Shown: positions 10,289 through 19,678 of the stretch, piece after piece
Layout: every line of letters begins with the position of its first letter
Position numbering within the stretch: position 1 is the stretch's first letter
Origin: Sphingobacteriales bacterium
GTDB taxonomy: Bacteria > Bacteroidota > Bacteroidia > Chitinophagales > UBA2359
Length of the DNA: 64,000 bases
Assembly (NCBI GenBank): GCA_016711295.1
Contig: JADJTE010000031.1
Span: forward strand, 62,001-126,000
Direction of reading: 5' to 3'
Notes under the pieces: model-generated
Database searches by the model: none
Told to the model about the DNA's origin: nothing
Seen by the model: the letters and a program-made list of their open reading frames with translations, nothing else
Made by a program: the position numbers and the translations under genes

Positions 10289-11515
10289 TTATTTAAATCG
10301 TATTGCTTTGATGGGTTGTATGCGTGTGACGAGGAACGAAGGAATGAGAAGCACCACAATACTCATCAACAAGGTGCCCATATTGAGCCACCACAGCAAT
10401 TGCCAATCAATTTCGACGGGGGCGGTATGTATATAATACGACTCTTCGTCAAGCGTGATAAAACCAAATTGGTACTGCAACCAACACAAGCCCAAGCCGA
10501 TGGCATTGCCTATCAAAATGCCTGTTCCGACTATTAGGGCAGCGTTGCACAAAAAAATGGTGCGTATCGCTTCGTTATTTGCGCCCAGTGCTTTGAGTAT
10601 TCCAATCATATTGGTTCGTTCTAATATTAATATTATCAACGCAGTTGCCATATTGATAAGTGCTACAAACAGCATCAAACCCACGATGAGTTGTTCGTTG
10701 GTATTTTGAAGGGCTAACCATTCAAAAATATTGGGGTTGATTTCTTTCATGCTTTGCACTTTTATCTCGGTATTGCTCATATTATCGTTGATATACTGCG
10801 TCATGTCGTCTAATCGGTTCATGTCGTGCAGCACTACCTCGAAACCGCCTATTTGTTGGTCTGTCCAGCCGTTTAGTTTTTGTATATGGCGTATATCGAC
10901 TATGGCATATTGCTCGTCGTATTCTTCTAATCCCGTATGGTAGATACCTGTGACTGTAAACTTGCGGGCACGGGGTTTTTCTTGCACAAAATAGACAATT
11001 AGGCTGCTATCCATGCCTAAGTGCAAGCGTTTGGCGGTTGTTTCGGATATAATAATGCCGTTCGATTTGGTGCTATCGGCAAGGTGCAGCGAGTCGCCTT
11101 GTTGCAAAAAGCGCGAGAAACCGCGCCAATCAAAATCGGGACCTATGCCTTTTAGCATGATACCCTCTATATCGTTGTCGGTTTTGATAATACCCGCTTT
11201 TCGGGCATATCGCTGTATGTGGGCTACTTCGGGCAGTGCTTTCAAGGAAGCATAAAAATCTTGTTGGGCACTGATGGGGCTTAGGTCTTCGTAAGAATAG
11301 TTGAGGTCGTAGGCAGATAAGTGTATATGCCCCCAAAACCCAAATATTTTGCGGCTAATTTCTTGCTGAAAACCATTGACCGTAGCCGTTGTAACGACCA
11401 TAACAGCGATAGACAAGGCTACCGCCACCACCGCCACGCGGATAATGAGTGCCGATAGATTGCGCTTTTCGCTAAATGCTATGTGCCGAACAATATAGGC
11501 AGCAAATTGTAACAT
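10289..11515 (-). CDS. FtsX-type ABC permease of the LolC/LolE group
   Basis: About 408 residues: N-terminal TM in ALIIRVAVVAVALSIAVMVV, a large periplasmic MacB-like domain (~residues 45-260), then three TM helices with ILERTNMIGILKALGANN, the typical FtsX-domain motif. Family role: extraction of lipoproteins from the inner membrane or related mechanotransmission, powered by a separate ATPase (LolD type), which is not in this window. The start MLQFAAYIVRHIAFSEKRN at 11515 fits the family N-terminus; a perfect -7 box lies only 5 bp upstream, which implies an almost leaderless mRNA. Confidence 0.88.
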   Translation of the reverse strand: MLQFAAYIVRHIAFSEKRNLSALIIRVAVVAVALSIAVMVVTTATVNGFQQEISRKIFGFWGHIHLSAYDLNYSYEDLSPISAQQDFYASLKALPEVAHIQRYARKAGIIKTDNDIEGIMLKGIGPDFDWRGFSRFLQQGDSLHLADSTKSNGIIISETTAKRLHLGMDSSLIVYFVQEKPRARKFTVTGIYHTGLEEYDEQYAIVDIRHIQKLNGWTDQQIGGFEVVLHDMNRLDDMTQYINDNMSNTEIKVQSMKEINPNIFEWLALQNTNEQLIVGLMLFVALINMATALIILILERTNMIGILKALGANNEAIRTIFLCNAALIVGTGILIGNAIGLGLCWLQYQFGFITLDEESYYIHTAPVEIDWQLLWWLNMGTLLMSIVVLLIPSFLVTRIQPIKAIRFK

Positions 11516-11519
11516 AGGG

Positions 11520-11527
11520 CAAAGGTA
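11520..11527 (-). promoter_or_regulatory. -7 box for the FtsX-type permease gene
   Basis: TACCTTTG on the minus strand; only CCCT separates it from the ATG at 11515, so transcription would begin at or within a few bases of the start codon. Confidence 0.6.
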
Positions 11528-11628
11528 CGTATTTTGTGCTAATGATAGTACGCTGGCAATGCCTTTTATTACAAACGTAGCCATGCAATATTTGTTGCCG
11601 TGCTTGTTTATATTCGGGCTATATGCCG

Positions 11629-11636
11629 TATCTTTG
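11629..11636 (+). promoter_or_regulatory. -7 box for the HtrA protease gene
   Basis: TATCTTTG, with a TTG-containing -33-like element (11604-11607) about 21 bp upstream, and 48 bp before the ATG at 11685. Confidence 0.55.
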
Positions 11637-11684
11637 CATTCTATTACCCCACCTATTTTATACCCTTTTTTCAATCTCTACTCT

Positions 11685-12824
11685 ATGCGTACTCTATTGA
11701 CCAACCTAAGCATGGCACTTTTGGGCGGTTTGATTGCCCTTGTCTTATACCAACAATTTGACAAAAGTAGTGCCCACCCCTTGTTCTCCGAAGCCCACGC
11801 AATAGGCAATACCGCCCTTAGCCTGCCACTTGCCGACTTTACAGCAGTAGCCGAACAAGCTATGCCCTCTGCGGTGCACATCAAAACAAAGGTATATCGG
11901 CGCAACCCTTACCAAGACCTCGACAATTTTTGGAATTTCTGGGGCAACCCGCACCAAAACCGACCACAACAACCCCAAGAACCCGTACAAAAACAGGAAT
12001 TTGGTTCGGGATCCGGGGTTATCATTAGTAGCGATGGCTATATCGTCACTAATAACCACGTCATCGAAGGAGCAGACGAAATCGAAGTTGTGCTACACGA
12101 CAAGCGCGTATTGAAAGCCCTCGTGCGCGGCACCGACCCCTCGACCGATTTAGCCGTCCTGAAAATAAATGCCCCTAACCTGACGGCTATCGACTTTGGC
12201 AATTCGGACAATACCAAAGTAGGAGAATGGGTAATGGCCGTAGGCAATCCGTTCAAATTGGCATCTACCGTTACGACGGGCATTATTAGTGCTAAGGCTC
12301 GCAATATCGGCATTCTGGAAAATAATTGGGCTATCGAATCGTTTTTGCAGACCGATGCAGCCGTTAATCCGGGCAACAGCGGCGGCGCACTCATCAACCT
12401 CAAAGGCGAACTCATAGTCATCAATACCGCTATTGCTACGCCTACGGGCACCTACGCGGGCTATTCGTTTGCTATTCCTGCCAATATTGTCAAAAAAGTA
12501 GCGGGCGACCTCATCGAAAATGGGCAGGTCAAACGCGCTTTCTTAGGCGTATCGCTCGTAGAAGTAGATAGCGATGTAGCTGCCCAGCTCAAATTGTCAA
12601 GAATAGAAGGCGTATATATCTCTAAAATGTCGCCCAATGGTGCGGCATACCTCGCCGGTATTCGTCCTGGCGATATTATATTACAAATAGATAATAAAGC
12701 CGTCAATAGCACGTCTGAAACTTTGGGCGTTATTGGGCAATTTCACCCCAACGACGAAGTAGAAGTAATGGTGAAGCGCAGCGAAAAACCCATCTCTTTC
12801 AAAGTGCGCTTGCAAGGCGAATAA
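11685..12824 (+). CDS. HtrA/DegP family periplasmic serine protease
   Basis: 379 residues from MRTLLTNLSMALLGGLIAL, an N-terminal signal anchor. Trypsin-like domain with the complete triad: His125 in GYIVTNNHVIEG, Asp155 in DPSTDLAVLKI, Ser232 in NPGNSGGAL. A PDZ domain follows (residues ~290-375, containing SPNGAAYLAGIRPGDIILQI). Only one PDZ is present, so it is nearer DegS/HtrA-like forms than two-PDZ DegP. Role: envelope protein quality control. The start is supported by the promoter at 11629; the longer frame overlaps that promoter. Confidence 0.93.
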   Translation: MRTLLTNLSMALLGGLIALVLYQQFDKSSAHPLFSEAHAIGNTALSLPLADFTAVAEQAMPSAVHIKTKVYRRNPYQDLDNFWNFWGNPHQNRPQQPQEPVQKQEFGSGSGVIISSDGYIVTNNHVIEGADEIEVVLHDKRVLKALVRGTDPSTDLAVLKINAPNLTAIDFGNSDNTKVGEWVMAVGNPFKLASTVTTGIISAKARNIGILENNWAIESFLQTDAAVNPGNSGGALINLKGELIVINTAIATPTGTYAGYSFAIPANIVKKVAGDLIENGQVKRAFLGVSLVEVDSDVAAQLKLSRIEGVYISKMSPNGAAYLAGIRPGDIILQIDNKAVNSTSETLGVIGQFHPNDEVEVMVKRSEKPISFKVRLQGE

Positions 12825-12903
12825 ACAAATACGTTCTATTGCTCTACTAAACTATCCCAAGCCCCAGCCTGCTCCTACGCCGAAATAAGGAGTACTTATT
12901 ATC

Positions 12904-15900
12904 ATGCCCCTAAAAGTTTATACATCTTCTGCCGGTTCGGGCAAGACCTATACCTTAGTGCGCGAATACTTGCTCATCGTACTCGCCAATCCATACTCGT
13001 ATCGGCATATTTTAGCCATTACATTTACGAACAAGGCTACCGACGAAATGAAATCGCGCATTGTAGAGGCATTAGCGCGATTGGCAGCCTATACCGAAGG
13101 CAGCAGCGACGACCCCAAAACCGCCCAATTAGCCCGCGATTTATTGGGCGAGCTGCGGCATAAGGGTATTACCGCCCCAGTTCTGCAGCAAAACGCCCAA
13201 AAAGCACTTTACCTCGTCTTGCATCATTACGGCGAATTTAGCGTAAGTACGATTGACAGCTTTTTCAAAAAATATTGCGCCATTATGCCAAAGAACTCAA
13301 AATACCCATTCGGTACGAATTGGAAATGTCGCCCAATATGCCATAGAGCAAGTAGTAGCGCGGCTGATGACCGAAATAGGCAAATCGGAAGGATTGACAG
13401 ATTGGCTCGAAAGATATACTTTTGCCCAAATGGACGATGAAAAGGGCTGGAATATAGAAAGAAACATGGCAGAATTAGGCAAAGAAATTTTTAAAGAACA
13501 TATATGGGATAAAGTAGCCGAAAATGACCGCCATTTTGTGAACGAAACCACTACGCCAGACATGGACGATATTGCGGCGGCGACTGATGAGGCAATTAGC
13601 GATATTTCGACCGCTATCGGCGATGAATGGGCGGAAGATGACAATGCGTTGCCCGCGCCCGCCATACCCGCCGACCGCTACGAAACCCTGCGGCATTTGG
13701 TAATGCAATTGCAACATATCAAACGCGAGGTAGTGCAAACTATGAACCAATATGTCGATGATGCACACGCTTTAATTGCCCGCTATGGCTTAAAACCCGA
13801 TAATTTTAAAAGTGGCTGTTTTACTTGGTTTGCCAAAATTAAAGAAAAGACTACGAATACAAGTCAAAAACCTTAGACAAAATATTGGGCAGCGACACAA
13901 AAGAATGGCGCACCCAAAAAAGCGAACACCGCGACAAGATAGACCAAGCCGTAGCCGAGGGTTTGCAAGATTTATTGTGCGAGTCGGTGGCTTATTATCA
14001 TAGCGAAAGAACGCGCTACCTCACAGCTATTGAAGCACTCAAAAGCATTTATAGCTACGGTATCTTAGGTGATGTACACGAAAAATTAAAAGATTATCGC
14101 AGCGAGAACAATACGATGCTCATGGCAGATGTTACCAACTTGCTACGAGCCATTATTTCTAAGGACGACGCGCCATTTATCTTTGAAAAAGTAGGCACTA
14201 CCTACCAACATCTTTTAGTAGACGAATTTCAGGATACTTCCGATTTTCAATGGCTCAACTTGCTGCCTTTGGTGCGCAATTCGTTGGGTACAGAACAAAA
14301 TGTATTGGTAGTAGGCGATGCTAAACAAAGTATTTACCGTTGGCGAGGCGGCAATATGAAACTATTGCTCAACGATATTCGCGAGCAATTATTGGCGTTT
14401 TTTGATGCCCAAACCGAACAAAACTTAGCCAATAACTACCGCAGTCATGCCCGTATTATTGAGTTCAATAATGCTTTTTTTACTACTGCAGCCCAAACTT
14501 TTGCCGAACAAAGCGGATTGCCCGACGACGCGCTACACGACCTACGCCGCGCCTACGATACTGTGCAGCAAGGCATTGTCAAGTCGCAAGGGGGTTATGT
14601 CGAAATAGCATTTATGGAGGGCGAAGATAAGGATACCGACCAAAGCGATGACCCCAGCGATACGGATATTGCCACGCTTATAGGAAAAGGCACTACCAAA
14701 ACTTGGCAGCAAGCAGCCGCCAATTACCTGCTAACAATTATCGAACAAGCCCAACAAGACGGATTTGCGTATAGCGACATCGCCATTCTTGTCCGTGGCA
14801 ATGTCGAAGGCAGTCAAATAGCCCAACTTTTAGCCGCCCGCCACATTCGCGTCATATCGTCCGAATCGCTGCTACTCAATACCTCGCCCAAAGTGCAATT
14901 GCTGCTTAGTGCCTTGCATCTTATTGCCGACCGCCGCAACCATATTGCCCGCGCCGAGCCAATTGTCAATTATTGCCAATTGTTTCCAACACACTCGACC
15001 ATACTAATTATAGCTACCACCAGCTGTGCACCGACCACCGACACTACCTCAACCAACTTATTGCGGCGCACCAAGCCGACCAGCCCGCACCCGACGATTG
15101 CCCTACCTTGCTCGACCAACTCTTGCCCGAAGCGTTTAGTGCACATTTAGACGATTTTGCCGCACTAAACCTATACGACTGCATCGAATCGCTATTGCAA
15201 GCACTCGGACTAACCGCACAAGCCGATGCCTATTTACAGCGTTTCCAAGACCTTGCATTAACGCATACCTTGCGCAAAAATTCAGACCTACGCACGTTTT
15301 TGGCTTGGTGGAAAGACCACGAAAACGATTCGGATACCTCTATCGTAGTGCCCAAAGGCGAAAACGCTATTACTATAATGACTATTCACAAAGCAAAAGG
15401 CTTAGAATTTCCGATAGTTATTTTGCCGCTATGCCAATGGAAATTGTCTCCTAAGAGTAGCCAAACTATATGGGCTGCTACCACACAAGCCCCTTTTGAC
15501 CAATTTAGCACCTTACCCCTTAAACACGGCAAGATACTCAACGATACTTTCTTTGCCCATGCCTATCAGCGCGAAAACGCAATGACCCTCATCGACAACC
15601 TCAATGTGTTGTACGTAGCCTTTACACGACCCACCCAAAGGCTCTATGTCATGACACAAGCAGAAAAAAAACCAAGTAACTCACTCGCTTTTATTTCAAA
15701 ACTACTATACGATACGCTGCGATATTTTGCCTATGCCGAACAATTTGACATCAAAAGTGGTATCTTTGCGCACGGAAAACCCGATGCACCCACCCACAAA
15801 ACCGCCGAAAATACAACTGCCGAGACCCTCCAATATCCCATCAGCCGCAATTATACCCAAGCCGTAGCTGTCCGCAACGACGAACAACGCTACGCCGCCC

Positions 15901-16364
15901 TATTAGACCCCCGACAAGCCGAAGCCATCAGAATAGGCAGAAAAGCACACTTAGTGTTGGAAAAATTGAAACGCCCGCAAGATATAGACAAAACCCTGCG
16001 ACAACTGCAAACCAAAGGACTTATCGACGAAGCCGACATAAGTGCCGTACATAAGCGCGTCAGTGCCTTGTTCGACGAGCCAAAGGTGCGCGAATGGTTC
16101 GACCCACAACTATGGGACGAAATATTATGCGAACAAACGATATTGAAAGAAAAATCGCGCCGCATACCCGACCGCATCTTGCTAAAAGGAAAAAAAGCGA
16201 TACTTATTGACTATAAAACAGGCAAGCGCAACGACGAGAAATATAGCAGGCAATTGAACCACTATGCCCAATGGCTAAAAGGCGTAGGCTACACCGTAAC
16301 CGAAAAATACCTATTATATATTGGCGAACAAGAAACAGAAATTATACAAATCATTAGTGATTAG
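12904..16364 (+). CDS. UvrD/AddA-like helicase-nuclease (at least four frameshifts)
   Basis: Starts MPLKVYTSSAGSGKTYTLV (Walker A), then ILAITFTNKATDEMKSRI (motif Ia), LLVDEFQDTSDFQWLNLLPL (motif II), VVGDAKQSIYRWRGG (motif III), IMTIHKAKGLEFPIVILPL (motif V), LNVLYVAFTRPTQRLYV (motif VI). The C-terminus has a PD-(D/E)XK nuclease pattern: GRKAHLVLEKL and ILIDYKTGKRN. So it is a ~1150-residue helicase-nuclease of the AddA/RecB type for double-strand break repair. The reading frame moves near 13268 (A6 run), 13330, 13850 and 14975; each side continues the family sequence, so these look like base-calling errors. No AddB-like partner is adjacent. The stop codon lies inside the first unit of a tandem repeat. 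Confidence 0.88.
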
Positions 16365-16522
16365 TGGTTAATGATTAGTGGTTAATGATTAGTGGTTAAT
16401 GATTAGTGGTTAATGATTAGTGGTTAATGATTAGTGGTTAATGATTAGTGGTTAATGATTAGTGGTTAATGATTAGTGGTTAATGATTAGTGGTTAATGA
16501 TTAGTGGTTAATGATTAGTGGT
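16359..16522. repeat. tandem array, 14-bp unit GATTAGTGGTTAAT
   Basis: Eleven exact units (16359-16512) plus a 10-base partial copy. The first unit overlaps the helicase stop codon (TAG at 16362-16364). Because 14 is not a multiple of 3 and each unit carries TAG and TAA, the array stops translation in all three forward frames. Copies are identical, suggesting recent amplification. Its ATTAGTGGT core equals the terminal repeat of the adjoining element at 16514-16615. Confidence 0.97.
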
Positions 16523-16615
16523 CTGTGTTTTAAATTTCGGTAAATGCTGTTTTGTAGCAAGGTCGCAAGGATGATGTTTCCGTTAATTTTTTACTCAAAA
16601 TTAGAAACCACTAAT
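16514..16615 (+). repeat. inverted-repeat element R2, copy a
   Basis: 102 bp with exact 9-bp terminal inverted repeats (ATTAGTGGT 16514-16522; ACCACTAAT 16607-16615). The core TGCTGTTTTGTAGCAAGGTCGC and the end TTTTTTACTCAAAATT recur in copies at 16716-16838 and, inverted, at 23480-23594. Non-coding. Confidence 0.75.
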
Positions 16616-16641
16616 AGAAAGACCGGCAATAACCGTTTTTT

Positions 16642-16719
16642 AAGCCCCTTCGGGGCGACATCCTAATAGAAAACAAAGGCGACCTAGCGACAAAAGCCCC
16701 TTCGGGGCGATATCCTAAT
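16642..16719. repeat. pair of GCCCCTTCGGGGC hairpin repeats
   Basis: Two near-identical direct copies (16642-16672 and 16694-16719) of AAGCCCCTTCGGGGCGA followed by YATCCTAAT. Each folds as a short GC stem with a TTCG tetraloop-like top. They lie between R2 copies a and b. Confidence 0.75.
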
Positions 16720-16838
16720 GGTTTGTGTTTTAAATTTCGGTCATAAATTTTGGTAAATGCTGTTTTGTAGCAAGGTCGCGACCGAGATGTTCGCGTTATT
16801 TTTTTTACTGAAAACAAAAAAATCAAACTAATAGTTAC
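16716..16838 (+). repeat. inverted-repeat element R2, copy b
   Basis: Shares TTTAAATTTCGG, AAATGCTGTTTTGTAGCAAG and the T-run before ACTNAAAA with copy a, with about 10 extra bases near the left end. Its right end, read in reverse, begins GGTAACTATTAGTTTGATTT, matching the left end of the 330-bp element R1. It lies just upstream of ridA and may supply or disturb its promoter; no clear -7 box was found there. Confidence 0.7.
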
Positions 16839-16928
16839 CGCGATTCTTTGCCTTGTGCCGCATCAATTATACGGCTAAAAAATACAATTGCGCCATACCA
16901 TTTTTACTTATCAACCACCACCATCACC

Positions 16929-17312
16929 ATGCCCCAAATCTTATTTACCGACCTCGCCCCCGCACCTATCGGACCTTACAGCCAGGCTGTTTGGGCGGGC
17001 AATATGCTGTTTATCTCCGGACAAATAGCCATCGACCCTAAAAGTAACCACTTAGTAACTGATAATATCATCGACGAAACCGAGCAAGTGATGAAAAACC
17101 TACAAGCCATACTTGCCGAAGCAGGATTGACGTTTGACGACGTAGTAAAAACGGGTATCTTTTTGCGCACTATGGACAATTTTGTAGCCGTCAATGGCGT
17201 GTATGGCGCATATTTCCCGAACGGCTATGCACCCGCCCGCGAAACCGTAGCCGTAGCAGGTTTGCCTAAAAATGTCAATGTCGAAATTTCGATGGTGGCT
17301 TATCGCCAATAA
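16929..17312 (+). CDS. ridA: RidA family enamine/imine deaminase
   Basis: 127 residues starting MPQILFTDLAPAPIGPYSQA, the canonical RidA N-terminus (the longer frame from 16848 runs through the R2 repeat). Motifs: NMLFISGQIAIDP and YAPARETVAVAGLPKNVNVEI, including the Arg that binds the carboxylate of 2-aminoacrylate-type intermediates. Cytosolic trimer that hydrolyses reactive enamines produced by PLP enzymes. It stands alone; the next gene has its own promoter. Confidence 0.95.
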   Translation: MPQILFTDLAPAPIGPYSQAVWAGNMLFISGQIAIDPKSNHLVTDNIIDETEQVMKNLQAILAEAGLTFDDVVKTGIFLRTMDNFVAVNGVYGAYFPNGYAPARETVAVAGLPKNVNVEISMVAYRQ

Positions 17313-17336
17313 CAACCATATTTCACGCTTATTAGC

Positions 17337-17344
17337 TACCTTTG
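17337..17344 (+). promoter_or_regulatory. -7 box for the coiled-coil gene
   Basis: TACCTTTG, 36 bp before the ATG at 17380 and after the ridA stop. Confidence 0.6.
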
Positions 17345-17379
17345 CAACCAAGCACTTACTACCAAACAACCACTAAAAT

Positions 17380-18561
17380 ATGAAAGATAAAATAGCACTT
17401 TGGGGCACCGACGAACACGATAATGATGTGCTAATCGCCTTGCGATTGCGCGTGAACGACAATTGTGTAGATATATGGACATTTCCAAAAAATAAAATAG
17501 ACCACCATATTGCCGAAGCGATGGTGAGGGAATGGGATAAAATAGACCCCGACAACCTACCACAGCCCCACAACCACCTCATACAAGATATGGGGCAGCC
17601 CAGCCTATTGCCCGACCACCTGCGCACTGCCGATACCGATATAATAAGCCGTACCGAGAAGGAATGGTTCGTGCGTGTGCTATCGACCAAATTGAAAGCA
17701 AAACTAATTGCTGAAATAGAGCAATTGCAAGCCCAAACCGACGCATTGAACGACTACGACAAAGATGTATGGGACTTAGTGCAAAGCTATTGGACAAAAG
17801 TCGGGCTACACTTCCAATCGCGTGACCTAAACCGCGAAGATGCAGGCATACTGCGCGACCGCCTAAATGCTTGTTTTAACAAACTAAAATCGTTGCGCAA
17901 AGAAGATAATAGTAGACACGACCAAGAGGCGAAAGCTAATGCTAATGCCTTGAATGCCGAATTGGCTAAATTATCTGCACAAATTGCCCAAAAAAATGCT
18001 AATATCAAGAACGTGTTCGAACAATTAAAAAAATTGCAAGAACGCGCCATACAAGTACGCCTCACCAAAGACCAACGCAACGAATTGCGCGACCAGATAG
18101 ACCATGCTTTTGAAGCCATACGAAACGCACGCAAACAGTCGCGCCACGATTACTATCAGAATCGCATAACGGGATTGAAAGACGTAATCGCAAAAATGGA
18201 GAAATCAATTGCCTATGATGAAAAAGAACTTAAATTCCAACAAAGTCGCTTCCACCAAATGAGTGGGCAATTAGAAATACAATTGCGCGAAGCCAAAATG
18301 CAACTTACCCAATCGCAATTGGCGGGCAAAGTCGAGAAACTGAACGAAATGCGCACTACGCTCAACCAAGTGCTTGCCGAGATGGAGCGCGAAGCCAAAC
18401 GCGACGAAACCGCCAAAGCTAAGGAATACAAAGAAACCAAAAAGCAAAAACTGAAACCCGAAGCCCTGCCCGATAAAGACATTGCCGACCTAAACGAAGA
18501 GGTAGCCCAAAATAATGCTACCGAAACAACAGCATCTGACAACAGCGATGACCACGCTTAG
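17380..18561 (+). CDS. coiled-coil protein, possibly DUF349-like
   Basis: 393 residues, no signal peptide or TM segment. The N-terminal ~95 residues form a compact domain (MKDKIALWGTDEHDNDVLIA). Residues ~130-165 (VWDLVQSYWTKVGLHF...LNACFNKLKSLRKE) resemble one DUF349 repeat. Residues ~180-350 are predicted long coiled coils rich in Lys, Glu, Gln and Ala, and the C-terminus is charged and disordered. I do not recognise a function. Cytosolic scaffold or nucleic-acid-associated protein are both possible. Intact frame, own promoter, terminator at 18671. Confidence 0.8.
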   Translation: MKDKIALWGTDEHDNDVLIALRLRVNDNCVDIWTFPKNKIDHHIAEAMVREWDKIDPDNLPQPHNHLIQDMGQPSLLPDHLRTADTDIISRTEKEWFVRVLSTKLKAKLIAEIEQLQAQTDALNDYDKDVWDLVQSYWTKVGLHFQSRDLNREDAGILRDRLNACFNKLKSLRKEDNSRHDQEAKANANALNAELAKLSAQIAQKNANIKNVFEQLKKLQERAIQVRLTKDQRNELRDQIDHAFEAIRNARKQSRHDYYQNRITGLKDVIAKMEKSIAYDEKELKFQQSRFHQMSGQLEIQLREAKMQLTQSQLAGKVEKLNEMRTTLNQVLAEMEREAKRDETAKAKEYKETKKQKLKPEALPDKDIADLNEEVAQNNATETTASDNSDDHA

Positions 18562-18670
18562 ACGGTGCGTTACTTGTTTAAGTGCGGCTGTGCGTATTTA
18601 TGCTACAAAGCCTTGCGCCAAAGCATCATGATTAGAACAGGGCAAAATGTCGCGTTAGTTACAATAAAAA

Positions 18671-18715
18671 AAACGCCGCTATCCTCCGTCTGAAGAAACG
18701 AGCATAGCGGCGTTT
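18671..18715. terminator. bidirectional rho-independent terminator
   Basis: Perfect 12-bp arms (AAACGCCGCTAT 18671-18682, ATAGCGGCGTTT 18704-18715). On the minus strand the stem is followed by a T-run, so it ends the IS1595-like gene; it also sits after the + strand coiled-coil gene. Its GCCGCTAT arm recalls the hairpin at 4190. Confidence 0.8.
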
Positions 18716-18742
18716 GATGATAAATAAATAATACAATGCCTA

Positions 18743-19324
18743 TTATTCGTCGTCCAAGTCAGCACCTACGCCCTCGCCGCGTTTGCGCTTGCCGTTGGGC
18801 TGCGAAACAACTTTCCAAATCAGAGATGAAATATTTTTGTCTTGGTTGTTGAACCTAAATTCCAACTCTTTCAAATAAAGATAAGCATATTGAGGACGAA
18901 TACCGTAAAACTTGATTAACTTTGTCTTGGCATAATTATAGAAAAACTGTGCGCTGCGTGCGTCTTCCGACTCTACCATCTCTGGATTAAGCGCGTTGGC
19001 TATGGGCATATCTTCGGGCGCGATATGAACCTTACCTTGATAAGCCATCATATAATAGGCCAACGTATCGTCTTCGGGCAGTAGGTTGAGACCTGTGTTT
19101 TTGTTCCAGCACAAACGGTAAAAATCGGCACCACTTTCGGCATAATAGTCCTTAAAATTCTGCTCCTCGTGCTGCGCTATCATCTCGCGAATGATGCGGT
19201 AATATTTATTGACCGTATTGCGGTGAATCTTAAGTTTGTTCGCCGTGTCAATGGCTGTCAGTTCGGCAGCAAAGCAATTGACGATTTTTTTGATGCGTTG
19301 CTTACTTAGACTGTTAATTTTCAT
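18743..19324 (-). CDS. IS1595-transposase-derived protein lacking a DDE core
   Basis: 193 residues. The N-terminus has the helix-turn-helix typical of IS1595/ISXO2 transposases (FAAELTAIDTANKLKIHRNT then VNKYYRIIREMI). Residues ~135-170 (FFYNYAKTKLIKFYGI then YLYLKELEFRFNN) resemble the C-terminal motif of the same family (FWSFAKRRLxKFxG...LHLKExEFRFN). The ~70 residues between are too short for the catalytic domain and show no DDE/N motif. The frame is intact, with a consensus promoter and its own terminator, and I saw no terminal inverted repeats. So this is either an internally deleted remnant or a retained DNA-binding protein. The acidic/basic C-terminal tail is not transposase-like. Confidence 0.65.
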   Translation of the reverse strand: MKINSLSKQRIKKIVNCFAAELTAIDTANKLKIHRNTVNKYYRIIREMIAQHEEQNFKDYYAESGADFYRLCWNKNTGLNLLPEDDTLAYYMMAYQGKVHIAPEDMPIANALNPEMVESEDARSAQFFYNYAKTKLIKFYGIRPQYAYLYLKELEFRFNNQDKNISSLIWKVVSQPNGKRKRGEGVGADLDDE

Positions 19325-19678
19325 GAGAAATTGTGGGGGGGATTAGTATGAGGTGAAATATATGGGGGTGGGGTTGCGTACTAAAAATGATATTGACTTT
19401 ATGCAAGTCATCTTATTATAGCACGCCTCAAAGGTAGCTATTTTTTTATTGTTATTTTACTTTGTCGTGACATTTTTTTTAAAAAAAACGAAACATAAGA
19501 AATGCGAAAAACCTTAATGCATTAAAGTCCTTTGTCCATAAGCCTTTCAAAAATCAAAATTGCTATTTATCTATTTATAGGATATGGGCAACTTGATTAT
19601 CTCCTGACAATGCCTCCGCCGCATCATGTGCTTATAACATGCTCAGATAACCATTTTAGACCTTTCAAATTTTACATT
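19325..19678. other. intergenic region, divergent regulatory zone
   Basis: 354 bp between divergent genes. Holds the -7 box at 19429-19436 (minus) and an AT-rich stretch around 19440-19500. No ORF or RNA gene recognised; no clear TAnnTTTG box for the + strand gene. Confidence 0.5.
19429..19436 (-). promoter_or_regulatory. -7 box for the IS1595-derived gene
   Basis: TACCTTTG on the minus strand, about 105 bp upstream of the ATG at 19324. Confidence 0.55.

Noticed and set aside
16359..16522. CRISPR array
   Set aside because: Units are directly abutting 14-mers with no spacers, and there are no cas genes.
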